A stretch of DNA of 64,000 nt from JAGVSZ01 sp963747775. GTDB lineage: Bacteria; Pseudomonadota; Gammaproteobacteria; Burkholderiales; SG8-39. The notes under the pieces were generated by a model. That model did not search any database, was not told the DNA's origin, and saw only the letters and a program-made list of their open reading frames with translations. How positions within the stretch are numbered: position 1 is the first letter of the stretch; every line of letters starts with the position of its first letter. This document shows, piece by piece, positions 35,098-43,691 of the stretch. Location of the stretch: contig CAVVGT010000003.1 in assembly GCA_963747775.1 (NCBI GenBank), positions 186,001 to 250,000 on the forward strand, in the 5' to 3' direction. The translations under genes and the position numbers were made by a program.

Positions 35098-37284
35098 GTG
35101 GTTTCCGTCGCATCCGCTCCCGGCGCCATCGTCGAGCCCGGCCTCGAGGCCGCACTCGCGGGGCTCGACGCGTCCGACCAGGCGGTCGTGCTGCGCGCGC
35201 ACCAGTTCGCCTCGCCGCTTTACGCGGGCCGGCGACTCGACACCGGCGAGCCGGCGATCGATCACGCGCTGGGCCTGGCCGGGAACCTTGCGTCGCTCCG
35301 GCTGGGCGGCGCGGCACGCGCGGCGGGCCTCCTCTATGCCGTACCGGAGTACCTCGAGGATGCCGAGGAGCGCCTTGCGGCGCAGTTCGACCCCACAGTC
35401 GCCGCGCTCGTCGCCGGAGTGTGGAAGCTGAACCGCCTGCGGGTGGTGACGCGCGGCCTTGCCGCCCAGAGCCACAAGGAGGTGGCCCGGCAATCGCAAA
35501 CCGAGGTGCTGCGCAAGATGCTCCTCGCGATGGTGGAGGACATCCGGGTAGTGCTCATCCGCCTCGCGAGCCGCACGCAGACGCTGCGCTTCCTCGCCCA
35601 TGCGCCGGACGAACTGCGTCGCCCCATGGCGCGCGAGACGCTCGACATCTACGCGCCGCTCGCGAATCGTCTCGGCGTGTGGCAGTTGAAGTGGGAGCTC
35701 GAGGACCTGTCGTTCCGCTTCCTCGAGCCGGAGCTCTACAAGCGCATCGCGAAGATGCTCGACGAGCGCCGCGTCGAGCGCGAGACGTTCATCGCGGAGG
35801 CGATCGGCGCGCTGTCGCGTGCGCTCGCGGCCGCGGGCGTCCGGGCCGAGGTGAGCGGTCGCCCGAAGCACATCTTCAGCATCTACAGCAAGATGCAGGA
35901 GAAAGGGCTCGACTTCGCGGAACTGTACGACGTGCGCGGCCTGCGGATACTGGTCGACGACGTGAAGGACTGCTACACGGCGCTCGGCGTCGTGCACGAC
36001 CTCTGGCAGCCGATCCCGCAGGAGTTCGACGACTACATCTCGCGCCCCAAGGGCAACGACTATCGGTCGCTGCACACCGCAGCGGTCGGTCCGGACGGCC
36101 GGGCGCTCGAGGTGCAGATCCGCACGCACGAGATGCACCGGCACGCCGAGCTCGGGGTGGCGGCGCACTGGCGCTACAAGGAAGGCAGGGGCGGGCGGGA
36201 AGAGCCGTTCGACGAGAAGATCGCGTGGCTGCGCCAGGTGCTCGCGTGGCGCGACGAGGTGGTCGATGCCGCGGAGTGGGTCGAGCAGTCCAAGCGTGCG
36301 GCCCTCGACGAGACCGTGTATGTGCTGACCCCGCAGGGCCGCGTGGTCGATCTCCCGCGCGGCGCCACGCCGATCGACTTCGCCTATTCGCTGCACACCG
36401 ATGTCGGGCATCGCTGCCGCGGCGCGAAGGTCGACGGCGCGATGGTGCCGCTCGACTACCGGCTCCAGAACGGGCAGCGAGTGGAGATCGTCGCGGCGAA
36501 AGCCGGAGGCCCGTCGCGCGACTGGCTGACCCATCCGAGCTACCTCGCGAGCTCCCGGGCGCGGCACAAGGTCCGGCAGTGGTTCAACGCCGAGGAGCTG
36601 GCGCGCACCGTTGCGGCCGGCCGCCAGATGGTCGAGCGCGAGATGCAGCGCGAGGGCGGCGCCAAGGCGAACCTGGAGCAACTCGCGCACGGCCTCGGGT
36701 TCGACAAGTCCGAAGAGCTCTTTGCGGCGGTGGGTCGCGAGGAGGTCGGCACGCGGGCGTTGCAGATCGCGCTGCGTGGCCAGCCAGAAGCGCAGACGCC
36801 GGCGGAGGAGGTCGTCGCCAAGAAGAGCAAGTCGGGCGGCGCGGGCGGCGGCATCCTGTTCGTGGGCGTGGACCGCCTGATGACGCAGCTCGCGCGCTGC
36901 TGCAAGCCGGTGCCGCCCGACCCGATCATCGGGTTCGTCACGCGCGGGCGCGGGATCTCGGTGCACCGGCGCGACTGCGCGAGCCTCGCCCAGCTCATCG
37001 TCCGGCAACCGGAGCGGATGATCGAGGCGCAATGGGGCGCCGGAGGCGCAGAGGTCTATTCGGTCGATCTTGCGGTCCAGGCGCACGACCGGCAGGGCCT
37101 GCTGCGCGACGTTTCCGAGGTGCTTTCGAAGGAGCACATCAACGTCACCGCGGTCAACACGCTTACCCGGAACCACGTCGCGAACATGTCGTTCACCGTC
37201 GAAGTGAACGATCTCAGCCACCTCCGGCGGGCACTCGCGCAGATCGAAGAGGTCGCAGGCGTGCTCTCCGCGCGGCGACGGTGA
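35098..37284 (+). CDS. relA: (p)ppGpp synthetase RelA
   Basis: A 728-residue RelA/SpoT homologue starting at GTG 35098. Its HD hydrolase region has lost the key residues (GLLYAVPEYLED where SpoT has HD), so it should be a synthetase only. The synthetase domain runs about 250-360 (SGRPKHIFSIYSKM, FDDYISRPKGNDYRSLHT, EVQIRTHEMHRHAELG). The TGS domain is at 405-465 and an ACT domain at 653-728. Ribosome-bound RelA makes (p)ppGpp upon amino-acid starvation. The polyphosphate-linked CYTH-CHAD gene follows after 16 bases, probably in one operon. Confidence 0.94.
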   Translation: MVSVASAPGAIVEPGLEAALAGLDASDQAVVLRAHQFASPLYAGRRLDTGEPAIDHALGLAGNLASLRLGGAARAAGLLYAVPEYLEDAEERLAAQFDPTVAALVAGVWKLNRLRVVTRGLAAQSHKEVARQSQTEVLRKMLLAMVEDIRVVLIRLASRTQTLRFLAHAPDELRRPMARETLDIYAPLANRLGVWQLKWELEDLSFRFLEPELYKRIAKMLDERRVERETFIAEAIGALSRALAAAGVRAEVSGRPKHIFSIYSKMQEKGLDFAELYDVRGLRILVDDVKDCYTALGVVHDLWQPIPQEFDDYISRPKGNDYRSLHTAAVGPDGRALEVQIRTHEMHRHAELGVAAHWRYKEGRGGREEPFDEKIAWLRQVLAWRDEVVDAAEWVEQSKRAALDETVYVLTPQGRVVDLPRGATPIDFAYSLHTDVGHRCRGAKVDGAMVPLDYRLQNGQRVEIVAAKAGGPSRDWLTHPSYLASSRARHKVRQWFNAEELARTVAAGRQMVEREMQREGGAKANLEQLAHGLGFDKSEELFAAVGREEVGTRALQIALRGQPEAQTPAEEVVAKKSKSGGAGGGILFVGVDRLMTQLARCCKPVPPDPIIGFVTRGRGISVHRRDCASLAQLIVRQPERMIEAQWGAGGAEVYSVDLAVQAHDRQGLLRDVSEVLSKEHINVTAVNTLTRNHVANMSFTVEVNDLSHLRRALAQIEEVAGVLSARRR

Positions 37285-37300
37285 ATCGCGTCCGGCATCG

Positions 37301-38857
37301 ATGGAAGTCGAGCTGAAGCTGCTGGTTGCGCCGGAGCATCTCGGGCGCATCGACCGTCACCCGGCCGTCCGGGCCGTCCGCCGGGGTGGCGCTCGAAAGC
37401 ACGCGCTTGCCACCGTCTACTACGACACGCCCGAGAGCGACCTCGCGCGCGCCGGCGTGGCGCTGCGACTGCGGCGCGACGGCAAGCGCTCGATCCAGAC
37501 ATTGAAGGGTGGCGGCGACGCGGCGGCAGGTCTGCACGCGCGCGACGAGATCGAGTGGGACCTCGGCGGCAACTCGCTCAACGTCGCGCTGCTCGACAGC
37601 ACGCCGTACGCCGAGCTCTTCGCGAAGCGCAAAGTGCGCGGCCGCCTGCGACCCGTTTTCGCGACGGATTTCGAGCGCGCCGCGCGGACGCTCGCCTTCC
37701 CGGACGGGACGCTCGCGGAGCTGGCGCTCGACCGCGGCGTGATCCGGGCCGGTCGGCACGAAGCCCCGATCAGCGAGGCGGAGATCGAGCTCAAGGGAGG
37801 CGATCCCGCGCGCCTGTTTGCGCTGGCACGAGCGATCGCGCACGACGTCCCGCTGCGGCTGGGGCACGCCAGCAAGGCCGCGCGCGGGTACGCCCTCGGG
37901 CGCGGTGCGGCGCCCCCGCAGAAGGCCCGGGCCATCCCGCTCGAGGAGACGATGACCGCCGGCGCTGCGCTGCGCTGCATTGCCCTCGCCTGCATCGCGC
38001 AGATGCAGGCAAACGAGGCTGGGCTCCGCGCCGGGCGCGGCCCCGAGTACCTGCATCAGTTACGGGTGGGCCTGCGCCGCTTGCGCTCGTGTCTCGGGCT
38101 GGTGGCGCTCGCGTCGTCCAGGGAGGCGGTGGCGCCGCTCGCAGAGGAGTTGCGCTGGCTCGGCGGCGCGCTCGGCCCGGCGCGCGACTGGGATGTCTTC
38201 ATGACCGAGACCTTCCCGCCGCTCGCGCGGCGGTTCGCAGGCGCAGTAGGGCTGCCGAGCTTCCGCGCGCGTGCCGCGCGGGTGCGGCGGGCGCACGCTG
38301 CGGCAGCGCGCGATGCCGTGTCATCGCAGCGCTACACCGAACTGCTGCTGGCGCTCGGCGAAGCGTTCGCACGCGACGATCTGCCGGCGTTTTCCGGAGA
38401 TGCCGGGCCCGCCGCGGCCGGAGAGGGTGAAGCGTCGCCGCGACTCGACGCGCCAGTGGGGACGTTCGGGGCATTCGTGATCGACCGGCGCGACCGACGG
38501 GTTCGCAGGCGCGGCCGCGCTGTTCCCGAGGCGCCGCCGGAAGAGCGCCATCGGGTGCGAATCGCCGCCAAGAAGCTGCGCTATGCCGCAGAGTTCTTCG
38601 CGGCACTCTATCCCGCGAAGCGCGTCGCGCGCTACGTGGAGGCGCTGGAAGACTTGCAGGACATCCTCGGCGCGCTCAACGATGCCGCCGTCGTCGACCG
38701 GCTCCTTGCCGAGGTTGCAGCGGGGCGCGGGCGTCCGACCGCGCCGGTCATCGACGGCCTCGTGCGCGGCTGGGTCGCGGCGGTCGCGCAGCACGAGCTC
38801 GTGCGCTTCCGCCGTGCCTGGAACGCGTTCGAGAACGCGAAACGGTTCTGGGAATAA
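37301..38857 (+). CDS. CYTH and CHAD domain protein
   Basis: A 518-residue protein with an N-terminal CYTH domain (about 1-200) and a C-terminal CHAD domain (about 215-510). CYTH shows the ExExK motif at MEVELKLLV, and conserved pairs such as ALRLRRDGKRSIQTLKG and EIELKGGDP. CHAD has YLHQLRVGLRRLRSCLGL and HRVRIAAKKLRYAAEFF, whose His and basic residues bind polyphosphate. CYTH proteins often hydrolyse triphosphate. The position behind relA and upstream of ppk/ppx/phoU fits a starvation and polyphosphate link, which is inferred. Confidence 0.93.
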   Translation: MEVELKLLVAPEHLGRIDRHPAVRAVRRGGARKHALATVYYDTPESDLARAGVALRLRRDGKRSIQTLKGGGDAAAGLHARDEIEWDLGGNSLNVALLDSTPYAELFAKRKVRGRLRPVFATDFERAARTLAFPDGTLAELALDRGVIRAGRHEAPISEAEIELKGGDPARLFALARAIAHDVPLRLGHASKAARGYALGRGAAPPQKARAIPLEETMTAGAALRCIALACIAQMQANEAGLRAGRGPEYLHQLRVGLRRLRSCLGLVALASSREAVAPLAEELRWLGGALGPARDWDVFMTETFPPLARRFAGAVGLPSFRARAARVRRAHAAAARDAVSSQRYTELLLALGEAFARDDLPAFSGDAGPAAAGEGEASPRLDAPVGTFGAFVIDRRDRRVRRRGRAVPEAPPEERHRVRIAAKKLRYAAEFFAALYPAKRVARYVEALEDLQDILGALNDAAVVDRLLAEVAAGRGRPTAPVIDGLVRGWVAAVAQHELVRFRRAWNAFENAKRFWE

Positions 38858-38863
38858 CGCGTC

Positions 38864-39619
38864 CTAGACCATCGCCGAGCCGCCGTCCACGACCACGGTC
38901 TGGCCGGTCATGAACGCCGCGTCGTCGCTCGCGAGGAAGCTCGCGGCGCCGACAAGATCGTCGGGGTACTCGTCGCGCTGAATGGCGCGGCTCTTCACCA
39001 CCGCGTCGCGGAACCGCGCGACGTGCTGCGTGTTCTTGAGGACGTTCTCCGAGAGCGTGAACCCGGGCGCGAGCGCGTTCACTGTGATGTTGTGCGGCCC
39101 GAGCTCACGCGCGAGCGCGCGCGTGAGCGCGATCACCGCGCCCTTGCTCGTCACGTAGTGGAGCATGAACGGCAGGCCTTTGATCGGCGCGCCCGAGGCG
39201 AGGTTGATGATCCTGCCGGCGCCGCGCCGCCTGATCTCTGGAACGCACGCGCGGCACGCGAGGAAGACGCCCAGGGTATTCACGTCCATCGCGCGCCGCC
39301 ACGCCGCCGGGTCGATCTCCTCGAACGGCGTGGGCTCGATCGACGAGAAGTACGCCGCGTTGTTGACCAGGATGTCGACGCCGCCGAACGCGCCGCGCGC
39401 CGCCTCGACCATCCGCGCGAGGTCGCCTTCCGACGTAACGTCGCCGGCGACGCCCAGGGCGCGGTGCCCTGCGGCCACGAGCGCACGTGCGGCCTCATCG
39501 GCTCCGGCGACGTCCAGGATCACGATCGCCGCACCGTCCTGAGCGAGCCGCGTCGCGAGGGCGCGCCCGATTCCCTGCGCGCCGCCGGTGACGACGGCGG
39601 TCCTTCCCGCGAGCTTCAT
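38864..39619 (-). CDS. SDR family oxidoreductase
   Basis: A 251-residue classical short-chain dehydrogenase. The NAD(P) motif is TGGAQGIGRA, Asp in ILDVAG favours NAD, and NNAAYF follows. The catalytic set is Ser in NLASGAP with Tyr/Lys in YVTSKGA; VVVDGGSAMV ends the protein. The substrate is unknown. It is divergent from the Bug receptor gene, with 101 bases between, an arrangement common in betaproteobacterial catabolic loci. Confidence 0.88.
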   Translation of the reverse strand: MKLAGRTAVVTGGAQGIGRALATRLAQDGAAIVILDVAGADEAARALVAAGHRALGVAGDVTSEGDLARMVEAARGAFGGVDILVNNAAYFSSIEPTPFEEIDPAAWRRAMDVNTLGVFLACRACVPEIRRRGAGRIINLASGAPIKGLPFMLHYVTSKGAVIALTRALARELGPHNITVNALAPGFTLSENVLKNTQHVARFRDAVVKSRAIQRDEYPDDLVGAASFLASDDAAFMTGQTVVVDGGSAMV

Positions 39620-39720
39620 GCGATCTCCCCGGTTCCCGGCGGCCCCATGCTAGGGGGCGTGGCCACGCGTGTCAAAAGCGGAGGTTAGGATTCGGGCCTG
39701 CCCATCGAGGAGGGGAGAGG

Positions 39721-40704
39721 ATGAACCGGATCCGTCGCGCACTCGTTGCGCTCGCCGTCGCGACGGCCGCTGCCGGGGCCGCCGCCCAGGATCCGGCGGC
39801 ACAGTTCCCGTCGCGACCGATCCGCATCGTCGTGCCGTTCCCGCCGGGCGGCGTGACCGACCGGCTCGCGCGGATGGTCGCGCAGAAGATGCAGGAGGGC
39901 TGGGGCCAGCCCGTGGTGGTGGAGAACCGGCCGGGTGCGAGCGGCATGATCGCCGCGGAAGCGGTCGCTAAGAGCGCACCCGACGGCTACACGCTGATGA
40001 TGGGACACATCGGCACGCATGCCATCAACGTCAGCCTGTTCAGCAAGCTCCCGTACGACCCGGTGAAGGACTTCGCGCCGGTCAGCCTGCTCGTCAGCGT
40101 GCCGAACGTCCTGCTCGTGCATCCGTCGGTGCCCGCGAACAGCGTGCAGGAACTCGTCGCGCTCGCGAAGGCACGACCCGGCACGCTCAACTTCGCGTCG
40201 CCCGGTTCGGGGACCTCCGGCCACATGTCGGCGGAGCTCTTCAAGTCGCTCGCCGGCATCGACATCGTGCACGTGCCGTACAAGGGGCCCGGTCCGGCGC
40301 TGCAGGATCTCGTTGCCGGGCAGGTGAACATGCTGTTCGACACGGTCGCATCCTCCATGCCGCAGGTGCGCGGCGGCAAGCTCAAGGGCCTGGCCGTGAC
40401 CACCCGCGAGCGCAGCGCGATCGCGCCCGACGTTCCGACGATGGCCGAGGCCGGCGTCGCCGGCTACGAGATCGCGCCCTGGTTCGCGGCCTACGCGCCG
40501 GCCGGAACGCCGCCGGCGGTGGTCGACAAGCTGCAGGCGGAGATGGCGCGCATCCTGAGCTTGCCGGAGGTCCGGACCGCGTTCATCGACCAGCAGGGCA
40601 TGACCCTCATCGCGAGCAGCCCGGCCGAGCTCGGCGCCCATACGCAGCGCGAGATCGCGAAGTGGGCGGAGGTGGTGAAGGCCACCGGCGCTAAGGCGGA
40701 GTGA
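39721..40704 (+). CDS. Bug/TctC-family solute-binding protein
   Basis: A 327-residue periplasmic receptor. It has an N-terminal signal peptide (RRALVALAVATAAAGAAAQ) and then FPSRPIRIVVPFPPGGVTDRLAR, the Bug signature. VVENRPGASGMIAAE, the phosphate-like helix GSGTSGHMSAELF and VPYKGPGPALQDLVAGQV follow. Bug proteins bind carboxylates such as citrate, glutamate, nicotinate or aromatic acids for tripartite tricarboxylate transporters or sensing. No TctA/TctB permease is nearby, which is usual for orphan Bugs. GAGGAGGGG precedes the ATG. Ligand unknown. Confidence 0.92.
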   Translation: MNRIRRALVALAVATAAAGAAAQDPAAQFPSRPIRIVVPFPPGGVTDRLARMVAQKMQEGWGQPVVVENRPGASGMIAAEAVAKSAPDGYTLMMGHIGTHAINVSLFSKLPYDPVKDFAPVSLLVSVPNVLLVHPSVPANSVQELVALAKARPGTLNFASPGSGTSGHMSAELFKSLAGIDIVHVPYKGPGPALQDLVAGQVNMLFDTVASSMPQVRGGKLKGLAVTTRERSAIAPDVPTMAEAGVAGYEIAPWFAAYAPAGTPPAVVDKLQAEMARILSLPEVRTAFIDQQGMTLIASSPAELGAHTQREIAKWAEVVKATGAKAE

Positions 40705-40730
40705 CCGCCGGATCGATCAGTTCCGCGCGC

Positions 40731-41489
40731 TCACCAGAGGATCCGGACGCCGACCGAGATCCAGTTGAGATTCTCCGGGCTGGCGTGCTGCCAGCCGTAG
40801 GTCGCGTCGATCTGCAGTCGCGCCGGGATCGCCCAGTAGCGGAGGCCGACCTGATAGGCCGGTTTTTCGCTCGACACGCCATAGGTTTCGGCGATGCCGA
40901 ACACAGGTCCGCCAAGCGCAATCTCCGCTCCGACGCCCCAGCTGCCGATCGTCTGGTGACTCGACGTGTCCCGCGTCGCGCCGGCGTTGAGATGAAAGAC
41001 CACGGCATCGTCGAGCACCGAGACGCTCGAGATCGCGTTCAGGTAGGGGTCGTAGTGCGTCTTGGTCGAGGACTCTCCCGCCACGGTGACGGGACCGGAA
41101 GGGGTAAAAACGATCTCCTGCGCCGTACCGGGGTTGAGTCGGGTCACGCCGACTGTCAGCGCGAAGCCGACGCCATTCGTCTCGAGGGGCTTGAGCAGCG
41201 TCTTGACTTGTCCAAGGACGAGGTCGGCGTTGCCGTTCGGTTCGGACCGAATCACGTTACCGCCGAGCGTGAACTCGAAACGATCGAGCGCGCCGCCGAA
41301 GTTGGTGGCGGGCAGAAACCAGTATTCGGTCTCCTTGATCCCGCGCTGATCCTTTACGTAGGCCTCGATCTGGTAGCCGCCCGGGTCGACGACGCGGGCG
41401 TCGTCGGTGTTGAAGGGCCGAGCTGCGAGGGCTCCGCGGCCCGTGAGGACGGCCAGAAGCGCGAAGGCGAGTGGCGGTAGACGGCTCAT
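40731..41489 (-). CDS. outer-membrane beta-barrel-like exported protein
   Basis: A 252-residue protein with a clear signal peptide (MSRLPPLAFALLAVLTGRGALAA). Mature sequence begins RPFNTDDARVVDPGGYQIEAYV and continues as alternating polar/aromatic strands (FALTVGVTRL, AYQVGLRYWAIP, QIDATYGWQ) ending in VGVRILW, a C-terminal aromatic as in outer-membrane barrels. The RPFxTDDA opening is common in proteins called transporter or hypothetical that lie near porin-like genes. Function unknown. It converges with the Bug gene and is divergent from phoX; the 270-base gap to phoX shows no clear element. Confidence 0.75.
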   Translation of the reverse strand: MSRLPPLAFALLAVLTGRGALAARPFNTDDARVVDPGGYQIEAYVKDQRGIKETEYWFLPATNFGGALDRFEFTLGGNVIRSEPNGNADLVLGQVKTLLKPLETNGVGFALTVGVTRLNPGTAQEIVFTPSGPVTVAGESSTKTHYDPYLNAISSVSVLDDAVVFHLNAGATRDTSSHQTIGSWGVGAEIALGGPVFGIAETYGVSSEKPAYQVGLRYWAIPARLQIDATYGWQHASPENLNWISVGVRILW

Positions 41490-41759
41490 TCTTATTCGTG
41501 GTGTCGTCGGCGTTGTGCGAGCGCCGGAGGGAACGGACTCGCCTCCACCGTCCTCCCTGCGTTCTTCTGATATGCGATGGCGCCGCGGGAATTTAGCATG
41601 CGGGATGGCATGCGGGTCGGCGCGTCGCGGAAGCGTTATGCGCGACACTATCTGGGCGATGCGACGGCCCCGTGGGTGTTCGCGCCGCCTGCATCGGCGC
41701 GCCGACCGCTTCTGGGCACTGCCGGCGTCTGCAGTGCGCCCGGCCGAATGGGAGTCCTG

Positions 41760-43691
41760 ATGGCGAAGCACCTCGAACGCGACCTCGTCTCCAATCCGAG
41801 CGGCGACACGACGCTCCATGAACTGATCGCACTTGCCGCAACCCGGCGGCAGTTCCTGCGCGCCGGCATCGCGGGTGCGGTCGTTGCGCTGCCGGGCGCA
41901 AGCCTGCTCGCAGGGTGCGCGAGCGAATCGCTCGGCTCCGGACCGATGCTCGGATTCGCGGCGATCCCGCCGTCGACCGCGGACCGGGTCGTCGTTCCGC
42001 CCGGGTACCGAACGCACGTGCTATATCGCTGGGGCGATCCGGTCGGCGCCGCCGCCGGGAGCCCCGAGTTCAAGCCGGACGCGAGCAACACGGCGGCGGA
42101 GCAGGCGCTGCAGGCCGGCATGCATCACGACGCGATCGAGTACTTCCCTTTGCCGCGCGATTCGCGTGACGCCGGGCACGGGCTGCTCGTGATTAACCAC
42201 GAGTACACCGACGACGGGCTGCTGCACCCCGACGGTCAGAAGACCTGGAGTGCCGAGAAGGTGCGCAAGTCGCAGGCGGCGCACGGCGTGTCGGTCGTCG
42301 AAGTCGAGCGGGCGGGCGCGCAGTGGCGCGTGGTGCGGCCGTCGCAGCACGCGCGCCGGATCACCGCAAACACGCCGATGCGCATTGCGGGTCCCGTCGC
42401 CGGCACGGCTTACGTCAGGACGAACGCGGATCCCGCGGGTACGACCGTGCTCGGTACGTTCAACAACTGCGCCGGCGGACGGACGCCGTGGGGCACTTAC
42501 CTCACCTGCGAAGAGAACTTCAACGGTTACTTCGGGGGTGCGCCGACCATCACTGCCGCGATGGCGCGCTATGGCATCCGCCGCGAGGGCTGGGGCTACC
42601 GCTGGCACCACTACGACGCGCGCTTCGATGTCGCTCGGGAACCGAACGAGCTGAACCGCTTCGGCTGGGTCGTTGAGATCGACCCCTACGATCCGGTTTC
42701 GACGCCGGTCAAGCGCACCGCGCTCGGACGGTTCAAACACGAGGGCGCGATGCTGACGCTCGCAGCCGACGGGCGCGTCGTGGTGTACAGCGGGGATGAC
42801 GAGCGCTTCGAGTACCTCTACAAGTTCGTCTCGCGGGACCGCTACAACGCATCCAATCGTGGTGCCAATCGCGACCTTCTCGACCACGGCACGCTCTATG
42901 TGGCCCGTTTCGCCGGCGACGGCAGTGGCGAATGGCGCGCCCTGCGTCACGGCGATCGCGGCCTCACCGGCGCCGAGGGTTTCGAGAGCCAGGCCGATGT
43001 GCTCGTGCGTGCAAGAGGGGCCGCCGATACCCTCGGCGCGACGAAGATGGACCGGCCGGAGTGGATCGCCGTTCATCCCCGCACCAAGGAGGTCTACTGC
43101 TCGCTGACGAACAACCCGCTGCGCGGAGGCGAGGGACAGGCGCCGGTGGATCCGGCCAATCCGCGCGCCAACAACATCTTCGGGCACATCATTCGCTGGC
43201 GCGAGGCGGGCAATGACCCCGCCGCGACGCGCTTCGCGTGGGACATCTTCGTGCAGGCGGGCGATCCCGCGCATCCGGATCCGGCGCGGCGCGGGACGGT
43301 GACGGGCGACGGTTTCGGGAGCCCGGACGGATTGCGTTTCGACGAACGCGGGGTGCTCTGGATCGAGACCGACGCTTCGGCGAGCGTGCTGAACAAGGGC
43401 GACTACGCCCGACTCGGGAACAACCAGCTGCTGGCGGCGAACGTGGCGACCGGCGAGATCCGCCGCTTCCTCGTCGGACCGGTGAACTGCGAGCTCACGG
43501 GGATCGCCTTCACACCGGATGGGCGGACGCTGTTCGTGAACATCCAGCACCCTGGCGAGACGCCTTCCGAGCGCAGCGACCCCGCGAACCCGCGTCAGTG
43601 GTCGAACTGGCCGGACTTCGATCCGGGCGGCCGGCCACGCTCGGCGACGGTCGCGATCACGAAAGACAACGGTGGCGTGATTGGCAGCTAG
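41760..43691 (+). CDS. phoX: PhoX family alkaline phosphatase, Tat lipoprotein
   Basis: A 643-residue DUF839/PhoX protein. ATG 41760 follows GGAG by six bases. The N-terminus has a twin-arginine motif (TRRQFLRAG, RR at 29-30) and a lipobox LAGC at 50-53, so it should be exported folded and anchored as a lipoprotein. TFNNCAGGRTPWGTYLTCEEN is the family hallmark (its Cys and Glu lie in the metal site), with GRFKHEGAML and FGSPDGLRFDERGVLW further on. PhoX enzymes release phosphate from organic esters under phosphate limitation using Ca and Fe. It abuts ppk1 tail to tail with no gap. Confidence 0.92.
   Translation: MAKHLERDLVSNPSGDTTLHELIALAATRRQFLRAGIAGAVVALPGASLLAGCASESLGSGPMLGFAAIPPSTADRVVVPPGYRTHVLYRWGDPVGAAAGSPEFKPDASNTAAEQALQAGMHHDAIEYFPLPRDSRDAGHGLLVINHEYTDDGLLHPDGQKTWSAEKVRKSQAAHGVSVVEVERAGAQWRVVRPSQHARRITANTPMRIAGPVAGTAYVRTNADPAGTTVLGTFNNCAGGRTPWGTYLTCEENFNGYFGGAPTITAAMARYGIRREGWGYRWHHYDARFDVAREPNELNRFGWVVEIDPYDPVSTPVKRTALGRFKHEGAMLTLAADGRVVVYSGDDERFEYLYKFVSRDRYNASNRGANRDLLDHGTLYVARFAGDGSGEWRALRHGDRGLTGAEGFESQADVLVRARGAADTLGATKMDRPEWIAVHPRTKEVYCSLTNNPLRGGEGQAPVDPANPRANNIFGHIIRWREAGNDPAATRFAWDIFVQAGDPAHPDPARRGTVTGDGFGSPDGLRFDERGVLWIETDASASVLNKGDYARLGNNQLLAANVATGEIRRFLVGPVNCELTGIAFTPDGRTLFVNIQHPGETPSERSDPANPRQWSNWPDFDPGGRPRSATVAITKDNGGVIGS

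Noticed and set aside
35098..37284. SpoT (bifunctional hydrolase/synthetase)
   Set aside because: The HD catalytic residues are replaced by YA in GLLYAVPEYLED, so RelA fits better.
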